A stretch of 64,000 nucleotides of DNA from Megalopta genalis (lineage: Eukaryota > Arthropoda > Insecta > Hymenoptera > Halictidae): positions 16,412,501 through 16,476,500 of the forward strand of contig NC_135016.1 of assembly GCF_051020955.1 (NCBI RefSeq). The letters are read 5' to 3'. Position 1 is the first letter of the stretch; each line of letters opens with the position of its first letter. The notes beneath the pieces were generated by a model that saw nothing but the letters and a program-made list of their open reading frames with translations, had not been told where the DNA came from and ran no database searches. Shown here one piece after another: positions 12,195 through 24,400 of this stretch. Made by a program: the position numbers and the translations under genes.

Positions 12195-13076
12195 TATATA
12201 ATAAATCGACTTACAAAACTATAATTGTATATTGTCAGTAATTTCAACTTTTTTAACTAAACGTTTCAATCTTTGCAGCTTTAAACCAACACTATTCATT
12301 TATGTATTTACATTACAAGTTACAACTTGCAAGTCGTCTATTCTATACATACATATACGTATGCGACCTTCGGGTAACAGAAATGTGACAGAAATGTTCT
12401 CACCCCTTTTCTACCCTCCCGAAAAATCTAATTTAACCAATAACCAATGGCTTAAATTAATGTTATTGGACTGAAAATATTCTTGGCGATTATCCGCATC
12501 GAATTCATACCACAGATAGCCATAATTACGTCTATTCACGTCTATTTATGTTTTCCAAATGTAAAGAGGCCTGTTTATGGACCAGGAAACACTTCACTAC
12601 ATACATACATACGTATACGTAATATAGTACTGCGGATGCCAAACGGAACTTCATCTTTATTCCAAAAGAGGCGGCACGATGCAGAGTTTGTGCGACAGAT
12701 GTATATAATTGGCATTTTCTATTTTATCGACGATTATTAATATCGATTAAGTTAAGGGACTAAGGCGGTTACGTAACTTTAATCCAAATTAATATGAATA
12801 AAAATCTACTTTTTCTCTTAAAATCAAAGTTTAGTTTTCTTCTTAATTTGAATCTAAATTTATTTTACTTTCTTCTTATTTGACAAAATCTTTTCCAAAT
12901 TACCGACAGTCGCTTTTGGTCAATAGCTTGAGCGTATCGCCGCTACCCCAGTTGGCACTGTGCACGGACACCGAACTAAGTTTTAGCTCTTCTCTAGAAG
13001 AGGTGTTACAGTCGCCATTATCTGTCCAACGCACAATGTAGGGTCGTTTGAAACAAAACTAAGACCATAAATATGT

Positions 13077-13166
13077 ATTGGGATTGGTATTGGTATTGGG
13101 ATTGGAATTGGAATTGGAAATGGGAATGTGTATACATATCGGGACATTGGGATTGATTGGGACCTA
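13077..13166 (+). repeat. ATTGG (inverted CCAAT) hexamer array
   Basis: ATTGG starts at 13077, 13083, 13089, 13095, 13101, 13107 and 13113 with exact six-base spacing; the sixth base varies between G, T and A. Degenerate copies follow up to about 13166. It lies between the divergent SLC25A46 and DRC10-like genes. Confidence 0.85.
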
Positions 13167-13499
13167 ACGTTGACAGATATTTCTCACGGTGTCTCCCGGT
13201 GTTGCCAAGTTTAACGTACTTTTTCACTTGTTACAGACGTGTAAGTGGAAGAAACGTAACAAGTTGTACCCAAATTGAGTAAACTAAAAAGTACTCGGTC
13301 AAGGCGGGTCAGTACCCAGTGCCAAGTATCCAGTCCAGTTGTAAAACGGGCGAAAGGCAATGAGCAGAACGCAGAAGCGACGTCCGGGCTGTAAACAAGT
13401 TTATGTGTTCATTGGAAATGGAGACATTGTAATGCAATCGAATTTTTAAGTATGGAAAACAACTAAACTACCGCTTTTCGCAACTTTAGTATTTCAGAC

Positions 13500-13625
13500 T
13501 TCAATAATATAATATAATATAATACAATATAATAATGTGTAATGTATATAATATAGTATATATATATATATATTAATATGAAATAGTATAGTGTATAATA
13601 TATTATATATAATATAATACAGTAC
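13500..13625 (+). repeat. AT-rich TATAA-type microsatellite
   Basis: Imperfect TAATA/TATAT repeats over about 125 bases. They probably represent a simple-sequence tract and not a promoter. Confidence 0.7.
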
Positions 13626-13899
13626 AATATAGATACGCGCTACTTTTCCAAATAATGTACAAGTACAAATTATTGCTGCGTTGCGACAACTTTTATCGTT
13701 GGTTGGAAAAACAGTAGCTTGTCGAGAAGAAATATTTTTTAAACGAACGTAATACGCCGGTAGAAAGAGAAAATTTGTCGGTAACGTAAGAGCAAGTCGA
13801 TCATCGTTATAGGGAAAATAAATAGCAAAGAGAAAGTACTTGTAAATATTCGGTTTAATTTGATCGAACACGGTCTTATCTCGGTATTTAAATTCAGAT

Positions 13900-15105
13900 A
13901 TGGATAATACGACTAAAGAAAACCGGCGTTCGCGACTAACGATTTTATTAGAAATCCTCGCGTTGCTTCGTTACCTTATTAAAAATCGAAAGAAAGAATC
14001 CCTCGCTCGTCGAACGCATAGAAACACGGAGTTGCAAAATTTGGCAAGAAACAACAAGGCTGAATCGCAACGTACGTTCGAATACAATTGATCGATATCT
14101 GTAATTCTGATCGATTATCGATTTAATATATGTAATACTTTTCATGCGTCAACAGTGAAACAACTGTTACACGTAGTTTACCTACAATGGGCGGTTATGC
14201 TCGAACGAACAACCGGAGCAGATCGGAGAGCGGTAGAGTTTCCGAAAACAAATATCCGTAGAAATTTGGAACACGTGTCGACGATACAAGAGTAAGCAAT
14301 ACATATTGTTCGTTAATCGCTTCGTAGAAAGACAGAATCCAATTACGTAGTTGCATATTCGAGCATATTTATCGTTTACCGATTTTATGGAGCAAATAAT
14401 GATACGCGAAATAAAGTTTCAAATAGGTTTATTTTAGCAGAGAGCTCCCTTGGAATACGTTAGCTAGGAGTTACGACCGTGAAATGAACAGAAAATGTGT
14501 ACAAGAGGAAGAAGCAGGATCGTTTGTAACTCGTCCGAATTTTGTGAAGAAAACGCGTAACCTGCGAGAAAGTAATTTGCACGATGCGCAGTAAGTTACG
14601 ATGTTCCGCGAAAGCGACAACTTTTACGCGGAAGCTGGTAGCTCCGTAACGGATAGATTCGCTGGTCAATTAATCGTTTCTCGCAATTGTACAGTTACGA
14701 GGCAAGGAAACGATGCTTGGACCGATCGAAGAAGTACGACGAAACCATTGGAACCCTTCATGTTTATAAAACAACTCTTTTACGAGATAGAGACAACCTT
14801 AACAGAGATCGAGCTATCGCGGAGGTGCGTCTTATCGCGTTTGTTTACACTCCATAATTTTGCTCGGTTGCAAGCGAAAGATCGAGTTATCGATACACGT
14901 ATTTTACATTATGTTGCAGAATAAAATCGTCGAGCAACTCGATTTGTACAATCGGTTGAAAGAAGAACAAAAATCGAACGCGACGAACGTTTTTCTAGCA
15001 ACGGTAGAACGTTTTCGTTTGAATCGCGCCGCAAAGATTATTCAGCGAAATTGGAGATTATACGCTAGACGCGCGTCTTCTAAAAAAAAGCGGGGCAGGA
15101 AGTAA
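13900..15105 (+). CDS. IQCD: DRC10/IQCD-like nexin-dynein regulatory complex protein
   Basis: Proposed exons are 13900-14071, 14156-14291, 14441-14590, 14695-14824 and 14920-15105, giving 257 residues with continuous phases. The strongest part is the last exon: a coiled segment (YNRLKEEQKSN) followed by an IQ motif (RAAKIIQRNWRLYARR) and a basic tail KKKRGRK, as at the end of human IQCD/DRC10. Exon 4 gives KKYDETIG, matching the conserved KYD segment, and the distance from KYD to the coiled segment equals the human one. Exon 2 begins LKQLLH, like the human LKNHLH heptad region. DRC10 is a rod subunit of the axonemal nexin link; in insects it should act in sperm tails and chordotonal cilia. 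The protein is shorter than human DRC10, so a 5' exon may be missing: an acceptor-like AG ends at 13897. Exon 3 is the least certain. Confidence 0.58.
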
Positions 15106-15636
15106 GGAGTTTACGCGACCTCTGTACGCTCGACCTCGCAACAGAGAAGGCGTCGTTGTTCGTACACGTACGCGCGTCCGTGTATGTATTGCTATCGCGC
15201 GTTCGAAAAATTGATGCTTCTTTTTTTATCAGACTCTTTTCGAGGATCGGATCATCGTCGACGTTGCATCGCGAACACGCGCATTGCTAAAATTCGTCTT
15301 GTTACGTTTCATCGCGGAAAACGGAAAACGGAAAACGGCTGTCTCGGTATGGTTTTTAAACGGACGCAATTATTAAGATCCATCCACGATCGATCGTGCG
15401 CTGCTATGTTTAGAATTCTCTCCGTCGGTCTCCGTAGCTCGGTCTCCGTTTCTTCGGTAGCTCGGTTTTCACCGGCGTACCATCTCGATTTCGAATTTCA
15501 ACCGTACGGATACGATACGCTTACGCCTTGTATTTCGATTTATCGAACGCGCTTGCATCGCGTTTTCCGTACTCGTTCGTTCGAAAAAGAAACGCGCGGA
15601 ACGTCCGGGATACGAAGGCTGGATACAAACTTGGAA

Positions 15637-15640
<4 letters not shown>

Positions 15641-15711
<71 letters not shown>

Positions 15712-15712
15712 G
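15641..15712 (+). repeat. (GA)n microsatellite
   Basis: About 70 bases of GA with one GG interruption. Confidence 0.95.
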
Positions 15713-16183
15713 CGACGGCAAAGGCGAAGAGCAACGATCGTGACTCGATAAGAATTGCGCGCGGTAAAAACGAACGGCCGACGAAAGACATGGAAAAAAA
15801 TTGGAACAACGTAACGAAGAAAAGGTTATACGTATGCACGATACGCGTGTAGATCGCGCGCTTACGAGTGGACGAGCGGTGGAAGTACGTAGCGCGAAGG
15901 GTGAATACGAAACGCGAACACGAAGGAACACGAGAACACGACGCATGCTCCGAAGCATTTTCCCAGGGTGATTTCTTCGACGAAGCGAACCTGGCAGACC
16001 GTCGTTCGGTCGTTACGAGGATGAATCGGTGATCGGACGTATCGCGAATCGCGAACTACGATATGGAACAGGTGTATCGATTGCTATTAGCGAGTCTTAC
16101 GGTATCGCGTTCCGTGAAAGTAAGCAGCATCGGTGATTCGAACGATCGATCGAATTAAACGGTAACGAGAGACGTGTTTGTGC

Positions 16184-16186
<3 letters not shown>

Positions 16187-16262
<76 letters not shown>
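16187..16262 (+). repeat. (GA)n microsatellite
   Basis: About 75 bases of nearly perfect GA, 1.1 kb upstream of the start codon at 17367. Confidence 0.95.
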
Positions 16263-16265
<3 letters not shown>

Positions 16266-17366
16266 CACACGGCATCGGTGCACGCGTACACACGCAACGG
16301 TCGAGGAAAGAAGTTGTCGAGGGACGAGGGGATCCGTTTGAAAATCATCGCGATAGAATCGTTGGAAGTCGGTTCGATCGAAAGTACGTAATTAAAATTC
16401 GATCGAACGTCGAGGTTCCGAACGTTCGATGCGCGAACTAAAGAATATTCGACAGGTAGAGTTATGGCCGGCTGAACGCGATATCCGACGAGAGAGGCGG
16501 CGGGTGGCGACCATCTGGATGCGTACAGACGTCGGATAGAGGGGATCCGGGCATCGCTGTAAAACGAATGCGCACCACCTGTAGCTCGATATCTACGCCC
16601 GAAAGGTCAACCGCCCCATCGTTCTCGAATTTCTGCCGAAACGAGTAAGCGAACCTTCCGTTTTCTATATTTTCAATGCCGTTAACGCGAAATAGCCGTT
16701 CCCGATCAAAGGGAGCGTCGACGATCGTTGCGCGTCGATTCTCCGTGTACTTTGTTGCTCGTTTTATGGAAAAAGAAGCCGACGGTCTTTCGCGAAGCTA
16801 CGATACGAGCGCGAAAATGGTAAATCTCGTAAAGCTTCGTTCGTATTTACGATCAGCGCGCTCACGCATCTCGTAGAAACGACCATAAAAATTCGACACG
16901 GTAAGAAATAGTAGTAGCCGCGTACAGACAGCGGCTGCTGCAACAACCGCCTACCGCTATCGTTGTCGCCATCGATACAACCGCCAACGATAGCGATCGC
17001 TGTTGGCGCTGATTGCTGATTGCGATTGGTATTTGTAGTAATTTCGAGCCGTGGGGTTTCACTCTGAAAAGAAGAAGGAGAAGAACCGAAGCGAGAAGAA
17101 AGCGAAGAAATGAGGAATATAGAACGAGAGGTGGGAAAAGAGGAATTGTAACGGAAGAAGAAGAAGAAGAAGAATAAGAAGAAGAAGAAGAGAGTCTGCG
17201 TTGTTCCATAGTTGCGACTTTTCCTCGATAAATTAAAATTAGTCCGGGGAACGATGCCCGTTGGCGGATTCGTCGAGATCTAAACGCGTTTCCGTCGTAC
17301 GCGACGGATAATCGTTGCATCGAAATCGTGTGATTCGAATCGAATCGAATCGAATCGACGTTAACG

Positions 17367-17957
17367 ATGACCGAAGGGGCTACGAACAAATGGAGCATCG
17401 AGGAACGGGAGAAAATGTTGTCTACCGGAACGTTGGATCAGAAGAAAGACGCTTTTAAAGACGACGAGGAACTTATGAAGGGAACGTCGGAGTTCGTCAA
17501 GGGCGTTATAGAAACAGCGTCCACGGAAGCATCGAAAAGGAAACTCTACTCGGAGGTAAACGATCTCGAAAGTACGATACGCGCGATGCTAGCGGTATTT
17601 GTCGTCGTATTCCGTCGATCGTTTCATTCTGCTTCGTGTTTCAGGGAAGCGGCGTCCACGAAGGTAAGCGCAACGTTCGAAACGATCGTTTTCGTTGTTT
17701 TCGTTATTTTCGATTCGACGCTTTCGAAGGAATTACGAGGATAAGATACGGGAAGAGTGTGGAGCAAAGATTCGACGCGTTTCGTAGGAACGCGAAGGAG
17801 AGCTAGCGAAAAATTAAAAATTGTGTTATGCGTTTGCGCAGGATCCGGACTGAAAGGTACCGACGGTATCGCTGGCTGGAACCATCGTGCACGTGGATTC
17901 TGCAACCGAATACTGAACGCGCTCTGCCCGTGCTTGAACAGCAATGGTAAATCGTAG
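17367..17957 (+). CDS. Unrecognised 107-residue protein with a 19-base microexon
   Basis: Exons 17367-17555, 17645-17663 and 17842-17957 give 107 residues ending at TAG. Donors are GTAAAC and GTAAGC; acceptors are TGTTTCAG and TTTGCGCAG. I do not recognise the family. The first 63 residues are hydrophilic, charged and probably helical (KWSIEEREKMLSTGTLDQKK onwards). A Gly/Ser-rich linker follows, part of it coded by the microexon. The C-terminus has a Cys cluster, GFCNRILNALCPCL, which could be palmitoylated or bind metal; that is inference only. There is no signal peptide or membrane segment. The 19-base middle exon is required for frame, since skipping it would shift exon 3. It lies between two axonemal genes on the same strand. 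Support comes from two consistent splice pairs and balanced codon use; without homology it remains a prediction. Confidence 0.6.
17645..17663 (+). other. 19-base microexon
   Basis: Flanked by TGTTTCAG and GTAAGC. It encodes GSGVHE plus one base and links exon 1 (phase 0) to exon 3 (phase 1). The frame closes only if it is included. Confidence 0.55.
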
Positions 17958-18397
17958 GGTGTTTCAAAGTGTAGTTGTCCCATGCTCGACTCTACGCAAA
18001 TATCACCCGTCACCGCATCTCCCGATATCGTAGCTTTGCATCGCTCTCGTCGACGAGACTCGTACCCCGACACGATCGTACGATGAACTACGCGAGTCTC
18101 GCGTACGTACAGCTTCATCCATGGAGGACGGATTGGAACGGATCGGATCGGATCGAATCGAATCGACCCGAGACAACGAACGATCGAATTTATACGTTGT
18201 AGCTACGTTTTCTCGGGAATGCGCGGTATTTGAAACGAAAGCGACGCGGAGTACATAGATCGAAGAGGCGAATGGCGGGGACACGACGGAAAACGTTTGG
18301 TCGGACAATTAAAGAAACCGAAGGCTACGGTACGGCGTACCCGTGGACGGGTTTTCGATCGATCGGTAAATATAGAGCTTGCACGTTTTCAAGTACG

Positions 18398-18403
18398 AAT
18401 AAA
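18398..18403 (+). terminator. Candidate poly(A) signal
   Basis: AATAAA about 440 bases past the TAG of the 107-residue gene. It is the nearest canonical signal noticed. Confidence 0.35.
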
Positions 18404-18653
18404 CGAATAATCGATAAGCACGTTTGATTCTGCGAACGTTGCACGCAGGATACTCGACGAGATCGTATCGCTGTAACATCGTGAACACGGATCGGTTGCG
18501 AACCGTGTTTTCTTTCGAGTCGCGAAAATGCATACGACACGTGGCATCGTAGTCGCGAGTCGCGACGATCGACGAAGCGTTGTAAGAAATCGATGTTGCT
18601 GAGCGAGTAACGCGCGTAGACACGCATCGTTTAATTTCCCTGACATCGTCTTT

Positions 18654-18745
18654 GTAGCCGTAGAGCCGTAGTCGTAGCCGTAGTCGTAGCCGTAGTCGTA
18701 GCCGTAGCGTAACTCGTAGCTGTAGTCGTAGTTGTGCTCGTAGTT
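18654..18745 (+). repeat. GTAGCC/GTAGTC hexamer array
   Basis: About fifteen degenerate units of GTAGYC. On the reverse strand it reads as a Thr/Ala/Thr-rich or Arg/Leu-rich frame, which is an artefact. Confidence 0.85.
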
Positions 18746-20194
18746 TTAGACGGCGCTGGTAGAGACAGGGAATCTGTGAAATCATCCAGCATGCGTAATC
18801 GAGTACCCACGCTTCTCATTGAAAATTCATCGGTGTTCACGGTGCTCGCTCGTTTCATCGACGAATAGACGATATTTTCGAATAGACGAGTACCGATTTA
18901 GCTGCCCTATCCGTCTGATACGATCGAGTTGCTTTCATCGATCTCGATACACTCGATCGTTGGTGTTCTCTCGCGTCTCGCGTTACCCGATTCTACGGTG
19001 TAAACCGTCGAGCGACGGTCGAACGCGGCGGAAGAGAAACATCGCAGAATTTGCTCGTCGACGAGAATTTCATACGTTTTCGCGCGAAATAGTAGACGCA
19101 ACGTCGCGCGCACAATGGATAATAAGAGACGCGCGATATTCTAACAAGTTCTATTCTACGTATTCGTGTTAACGATAAGTGGTAAAAAACGATATTTTGC
19201 ACGTTGAAACGCGTAAAGACAGCGACACGGACATGGACATGGACATGGACGTACCATAGAAATAGACACAGACATACGTGTTTATACATGGATACATATA
19301 CGTGTAGTAGCGAAGATGCGAAATGTGTACTATCAGTGTATCTGTTCTTTTCGTAGAATTATTCGCCTGGACATCGTACCGGCATCGTTTCACAAGACCT
19401 TAGTCGGTCGCTGCCTTCCGGAGTATCGTACATTGCGGTACGTACGCTGCGAACTCGATCGATGCAACGATTCGGCGAAAAGCACGATCGGATGCGACGA
19501 CGTTCGACGCGTCGGGTATTCGAATACGGCATCGACGTTCGCTCGTTCGACGTTATCGTTTGTCGCGCATGTTTTTACTTTATCGTATCCCGCTTTTTAC
19601 TTCGAACGGACACGCGATACGGTATACGCGATGAAAGTTTGTTCGAAAAGATTCGATATGTACGCGGTGATGCGTTTCAAGATGCGTCTACGTTTGTTAC
19701 CGACTCTCTCCTGTTACCGTTGTCCGTAATCCATTCGTGTAACGAACGTTACGTTACAACTCTGTATACGTATACGTACACGTGTACGCGTGTATACGTT
19801 GTCGCAAGCTATTGCTCGTTGCGTGGATTACCGCAACGGGAGATGTATGCGCGTAGACGCAGCTTCGGCTCTACATCGAAACGCTCTTTTCGCGCTAAAT
19901 ATCATTTTATCCAGAAGAACAAGCTGTATCGTTGCTTTCTTTCCCCTCGCCTCTTTGAAATTATTCGGTTGATTTCGTCGATATTCCGCTTCTCCTCTTA
20001 ATAATACAAAAGTACCGATGAAATTGTCACGGGAAACGTCGATATTTATAGGCCTCTCCACCTCAAATGCATCGTGGAGCCGATTATAGATCGATCGCGA
20101 ATCGTTTTCTACGCGATCGAAGAAAATGATACACAGCCGCTGCTCTATCCTGATCGTGAAAAGCAGGAACTACATATATGTATATTTATATATG

Positions 20195-20198
<4 letters not shown>

Positions 20199-20264
<66 letters not shown>

Positions 20265-20270
20265 GAGAGG

Positions 20271-20304
<34 letters not shown>

Positions 20305-20317
20305 GAGAGAGAAAGAG
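20199..20317 (+). repeat. (GA)n tract with periodic GGGAGA interruptions
   Basis: About 118 bases. The GGG interruptions fall at spaced intervals, suggesting internal duplication of a larger unit. It lies 1.2 kb before the dynein gene. Confidence 0.95.
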
Positions 20318-21499
20318 ATTAGATCGTCGCATGAGTCGGTATACGTACATTATATGTGGATATGTAAATGCATCGTGTCCGTGCAGAAAGAAACGAAAGA
20401 AAGAAACGGCAAAATGTCGTAATGAAAATTTATCGTACAAGACTCGAAGTGGGATCAAGAAGCAAAGAAATCGATCGAATGACAATCAAACGATATTCTA
20501 CGCGCGTTCGGGTATACAAAATATATGTATCTGTAAGATATTTGCGTCCTAACGATACGAATTCTTTTCACGTTCTCGTTGAAATTCTATATCCATCGAT
20601 CAATTTCTTTCTCGAACTATCGACCAAACGAATTATTGTACGTACGCGTGTACTCGTGTACCTTCACCGAATAGGCTACTGTCGCGAACACGGTAACGGA
20701 AACGAAAAGAGTTCGCGAGGTAATAGATGTATCGCGTGTATTTTAGCGCGCGCGTGCGCGCGTATACGCGCATAGAAAGAAACGAGCGTCCGCGGTACAC
20801 GCGCGGACGCACCGAGCGTATCGTTGGCACGCGTCTGTCCGTTTAATAAAAATAAGTGCGGAATACACGCGAATCGTACGTATCCGCGCGTATGCGCACG
20901 TATGTATGTATGCATGTGTGTACGTATGTTTACGCGCGTCCGTGCGCGAATAGATTTTCGATGTACGAAAACGACGATAAACCTAATAAAAATAACCAAT
21001 TGTCGATTTGTCCTGCGTTTCGGTATTCCATATACCTGTGTACGCGCGTACGTATGTACACGTGGTACGGTTATAAATTTCTACAAATGCTAGAGATTTT
21101 TTCGCGATTTTTCACCGTCGAACGATCGCGCGAATACGATTCGAATACCGTATCGAATATCGAGAGCGGAAATACGGCACGCGGTTGCCATGGAAAGTTA
21201 CGCGTTGTATCCTGGATCGATGGACGAAAAAGCGGTGGTCGTAAAAGCGTCTCGTTTGTACGACGTAAGCGGGGTTTCTCGCGCCGTTGGTCGGCCGTGG
21301 ACCGTGGAGAAAGTTGATCGAATCGATTTTCAAAATACGTACGTTTGGAAATTGTTTGTGTCGCGTTGTCGAAAACGACGGCTAATTCGTCGAGGTCGAA
21401 CGTTTCGAATCGTACGCCCGTGTCTCCTTCGTACGCGTACGGACGACGATTGGAACGGTATTTGCAGAGACGATAGGGGGAGTCGATCGACTTTCGAAT

Positions 21500-24400
21500 A
21501 TGAAAAAGTATTTGGCGCTTTGCGAGAAGAGGGAACATTTTCGCGAGCAACTCGTGGAAATTCTACGAAAAAGAGACGAAAAGAGAGGCGAAGAAGAACC
21601 GTGTTACGGCCGTGGAGCGGTCGAATGCGGCGACGACGACGACGACGACGAATGCGAATCGAAAGACAGGGGGGTTAAAAGCGACCGTTCGATCACGGTC
21701 ACGGACACGGATAAAGATATTTTACGTTACTATTATTACGTGACTCGCGGAATCGAGGATGTTTACGTCGGTTCGATGGACGCCGATCTTTTGGATCGCA
21801 TCTTGGCCATGGTTCCTGTCGGATGGCGAAACAAGTTTCAGGAGTTGGTGTCCCGCTTGGTAAAAGAAGTAAAACAGCGATACGTGTTGGACGTGAAGAG
21901 AGCGGTCGTGGAATACGTGATCGCGAGTTCGTCGGATATTTCGATCTCGGATAAGGTGCGCGCCCTTTTGCTCCGTTAGGTTCGGTCTCCTTCGTTTGTT
22001 TCCCTACGATACGCGCATGGATTCACGCGTACGACTTTTGCAGTCGACCGTGGTCGGAGCGGGGGAGCAGGTCGAGAGAAGTCGAGAATCGGAAGGGCGT
22101 TGTTCGACGAACGGCTATCGATGGAACAGAACGAGAATCGAGAAATCGATCGTCCTCTATTGCCCGGCCGTACGACGAATCGTCGATTTTTGGTACCGAG
22201 AATTCGGTCGTAGAAGCCTGATAGACCAAAGCGAACTGATGTCGCGGGGTACGTCGTACGATCTCGGCAACTTCGAAGAAATCGTCCTGAAAATGTGTCG
22301 CAAGACGAGGGAAGATCTTTTAAAACATTGGTTGCCGAAAATTCAAGCCATATTGTTAACGGTATTTTCTTGCTCCGGTACAATAAAAACAACGATAACG
22401 ACAACGATAATAAATTCATTTTCCGCTTGTACGTATTTAGGCTTACGAGAGGAACGAGTTACCTTTGCGCAGCGATGTTTCGAGATGCAAGCGACTTTTG
22501 AATTGCGTCGCTTTCATCATGGCGGATCAGTTGCGCGAGCTTTGGTCGAGGTCGATGGACCGGTACATCGACTATATTTCGAAGGCAGGCGTGAGTATGC
22601 GTTCGTGTGTAGACGCGTATATACGTATACGTATACGTATATACGTATATTCGCGCGATCGACGTATTTCGTAATCGTGATCCAACGCAGAGTACATGCT
22701 ACGGGTTCGATATAAAGCTGACGGTAAGGAACGCGATCGTCGCGTTCGAACCAACGTTCGAAGCTTACGCCGAAGCGTTGTCGACGTTGCTGCAAGAGCT
22801 GCGGGAAGCGATAAACGCGTTGCCGCGCGTCGAGACTCTGCTGACGAAGATCGTCGACTCGTCCATCGAGTTTCCTCGAACGTTGCTCGAGGTACGTATC
22901 GGACGGGGACGTGGTATCGTCGACGATCCGTTCCCCTTACTCTCTTTCCTTTTCGTCGCCGTAGCCCGGAATCTCGGAAGAATACACGGAACGATGCGCC
23001 GAGGAAATCGCGCGGCTGATCGACGAAGGAAGAACTGGCCCCGAATCGCAGATAAAGGAATTCGAGAAATACAAGAGTTTATTGACCGACGTCGACGCCG
23101 AGAAAGTTGGTCAGGTTTTAAACGGAGATTCGGCTCAAGATTTCGAACGTTATCGAGCCCTGGTCGTACACTACGATCGCCTGTCTCGGCAAATACCGGT
23201 AGAATTCGATCGAACCGGCTTCGATAAATTCTTCGTGGTACACAGAGGACAGCTCATCGATCATATCACCTCCGTAGCTCGGAGGTGCAAAGAAGACCTA
23301 GTGGCGAAAATGATCGTCGACTATCAACAAAGATCTCGGGCGTAAGCGATCGCGAATCTATCGACGATTTTTCGATATCCTATCGCGATACCTATATATC
23401 TATATCCATTTATTATCGTCTACCCGTGTCCAGCATAGGAGACGCCTATCAACGCATCGTGGATCGAGCGCTCAGCGTGCCGGCAAATACGATGGAATTG
23501 ATAGAACTTAAAGAATTTATCCACACCTCCGAAACGGAGACTGCGATTCGATTGAAAGATCGTTTGCAGGAAATCGTCAAATACATCAATTTTCTATCCG
23601 ATTATTCGGTCTTGACTCCCGTGGAACTGAAAACCAACAATTTTCCTTTTCAATGGTACGTAAGAGGAGCAACCGGTCGAACGTCGCGCGTCTCTCGTAC
23701 GTCCTTGTTTCTTCTTTTTCTTCTTTGCGCACCGCACGACTTAGCCCGCGACTCGCTGCACGTTCGAGTATTCGACGGATCGCGACCACAACGACGTATT
23801 TTTCATGTACTCTCGTTTCGCGACAAGGTACCACAAGCTTCCCGAGGTGTTCGAGCAGCACAGAGAAATAGTAGCGAGCAAAACCGGAGAATATCAGAAG
23901 AGTCTGCGAAAAAGAATCGAGCAATTCGAGCGGGAGCTCCAGGTGTACGCGAAGCATTCGAACGAATTGCAGTATTGGGGAAACATAGAGGAAATCTATC
24001 GGTACAAAAAGAAGGCCGATCGCCTGGAAAACAAGTTGATCGCCGCGATGAACACGATCGACGGGTTCAACGAGGAAGAAGAATTATTTGGTTGGGAGCT
24101 GTCGCAGTATCCGTTGCGAAAAGAGGTGAGATCGGGTCGGATTTCGTGGTAATTTCGCGAACGCAAAAATCACGATGCTACGCGATGTTCCAGACCGCGG
24201 ACGGATTAACGCCGTACAAAAAACTGTACGACGCCGGCTGCGAGTTCTTGACCAATTGCGACGCGTGGATGAACTCCATGGTGGGCAGCCACGATCCCGA
24301 GGAAATCGAGACGGCTACGGGGCTCGCTTACCGTACGATCTATAAACTGGAACGATCCATTCGAGAGCCGATCGCGAAGAAACTCGCCGAGACGATTCGG

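Larger units (their letters stand above)
12195..13899. other. Divergent intergenic region with ATTGG array
   Basis: No gene is recognised. It contains an ATTGG hexamer array (13077-13117 and degenerate copies to about 13166) and a TATA-rich microsatellite (about 13500-13625). Upstream exons of the DRC10-like gene could be hidden here, because that gene's first recognised exon has an acceptor-like sequence just before its ATG. Confidence 0.45.
15106..17366. other. Intergenic, GA-repeat rich
   Basis: No gene is supported. Two long GA tracts (15641-15712, 16187-16262) create artefactual open frames of alternating Arg-Glu or Leu-Ser. It may include 5' UTR and promoter of the 107-residue gene at 17367. 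Confidence 0.5.
17958..21499. other. CpG-rich intergenic region upstream of the dynein gene
   Basis: No gene is supported. It contains a GTAGCC/GTAGTC hexamer array (about 18654-18745) and a long interrupted GA tract (20199-20317). Numerous open frames are composition artefacts. A possible 5' dynein exon (ATG at 21190 to 21264, donor GTAAGC) and a tandem acceptor (TTTGCAGAG, 21461-21469) precede the first secure dynein exon. Confidence 0.5.

Noticed and set aside
14601..14924. 107-residue open frame in the DRC10-like locus
   Set aside because: A different frame of the same DNA gives KKYDETIG and phase-consistent splicing to the IQ exon.
15184..15958. Open frames rich in Arg-Glu or Leu-Ser
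   Set aside because: They are translations of the GA tract on both strands, with no splice or family support.
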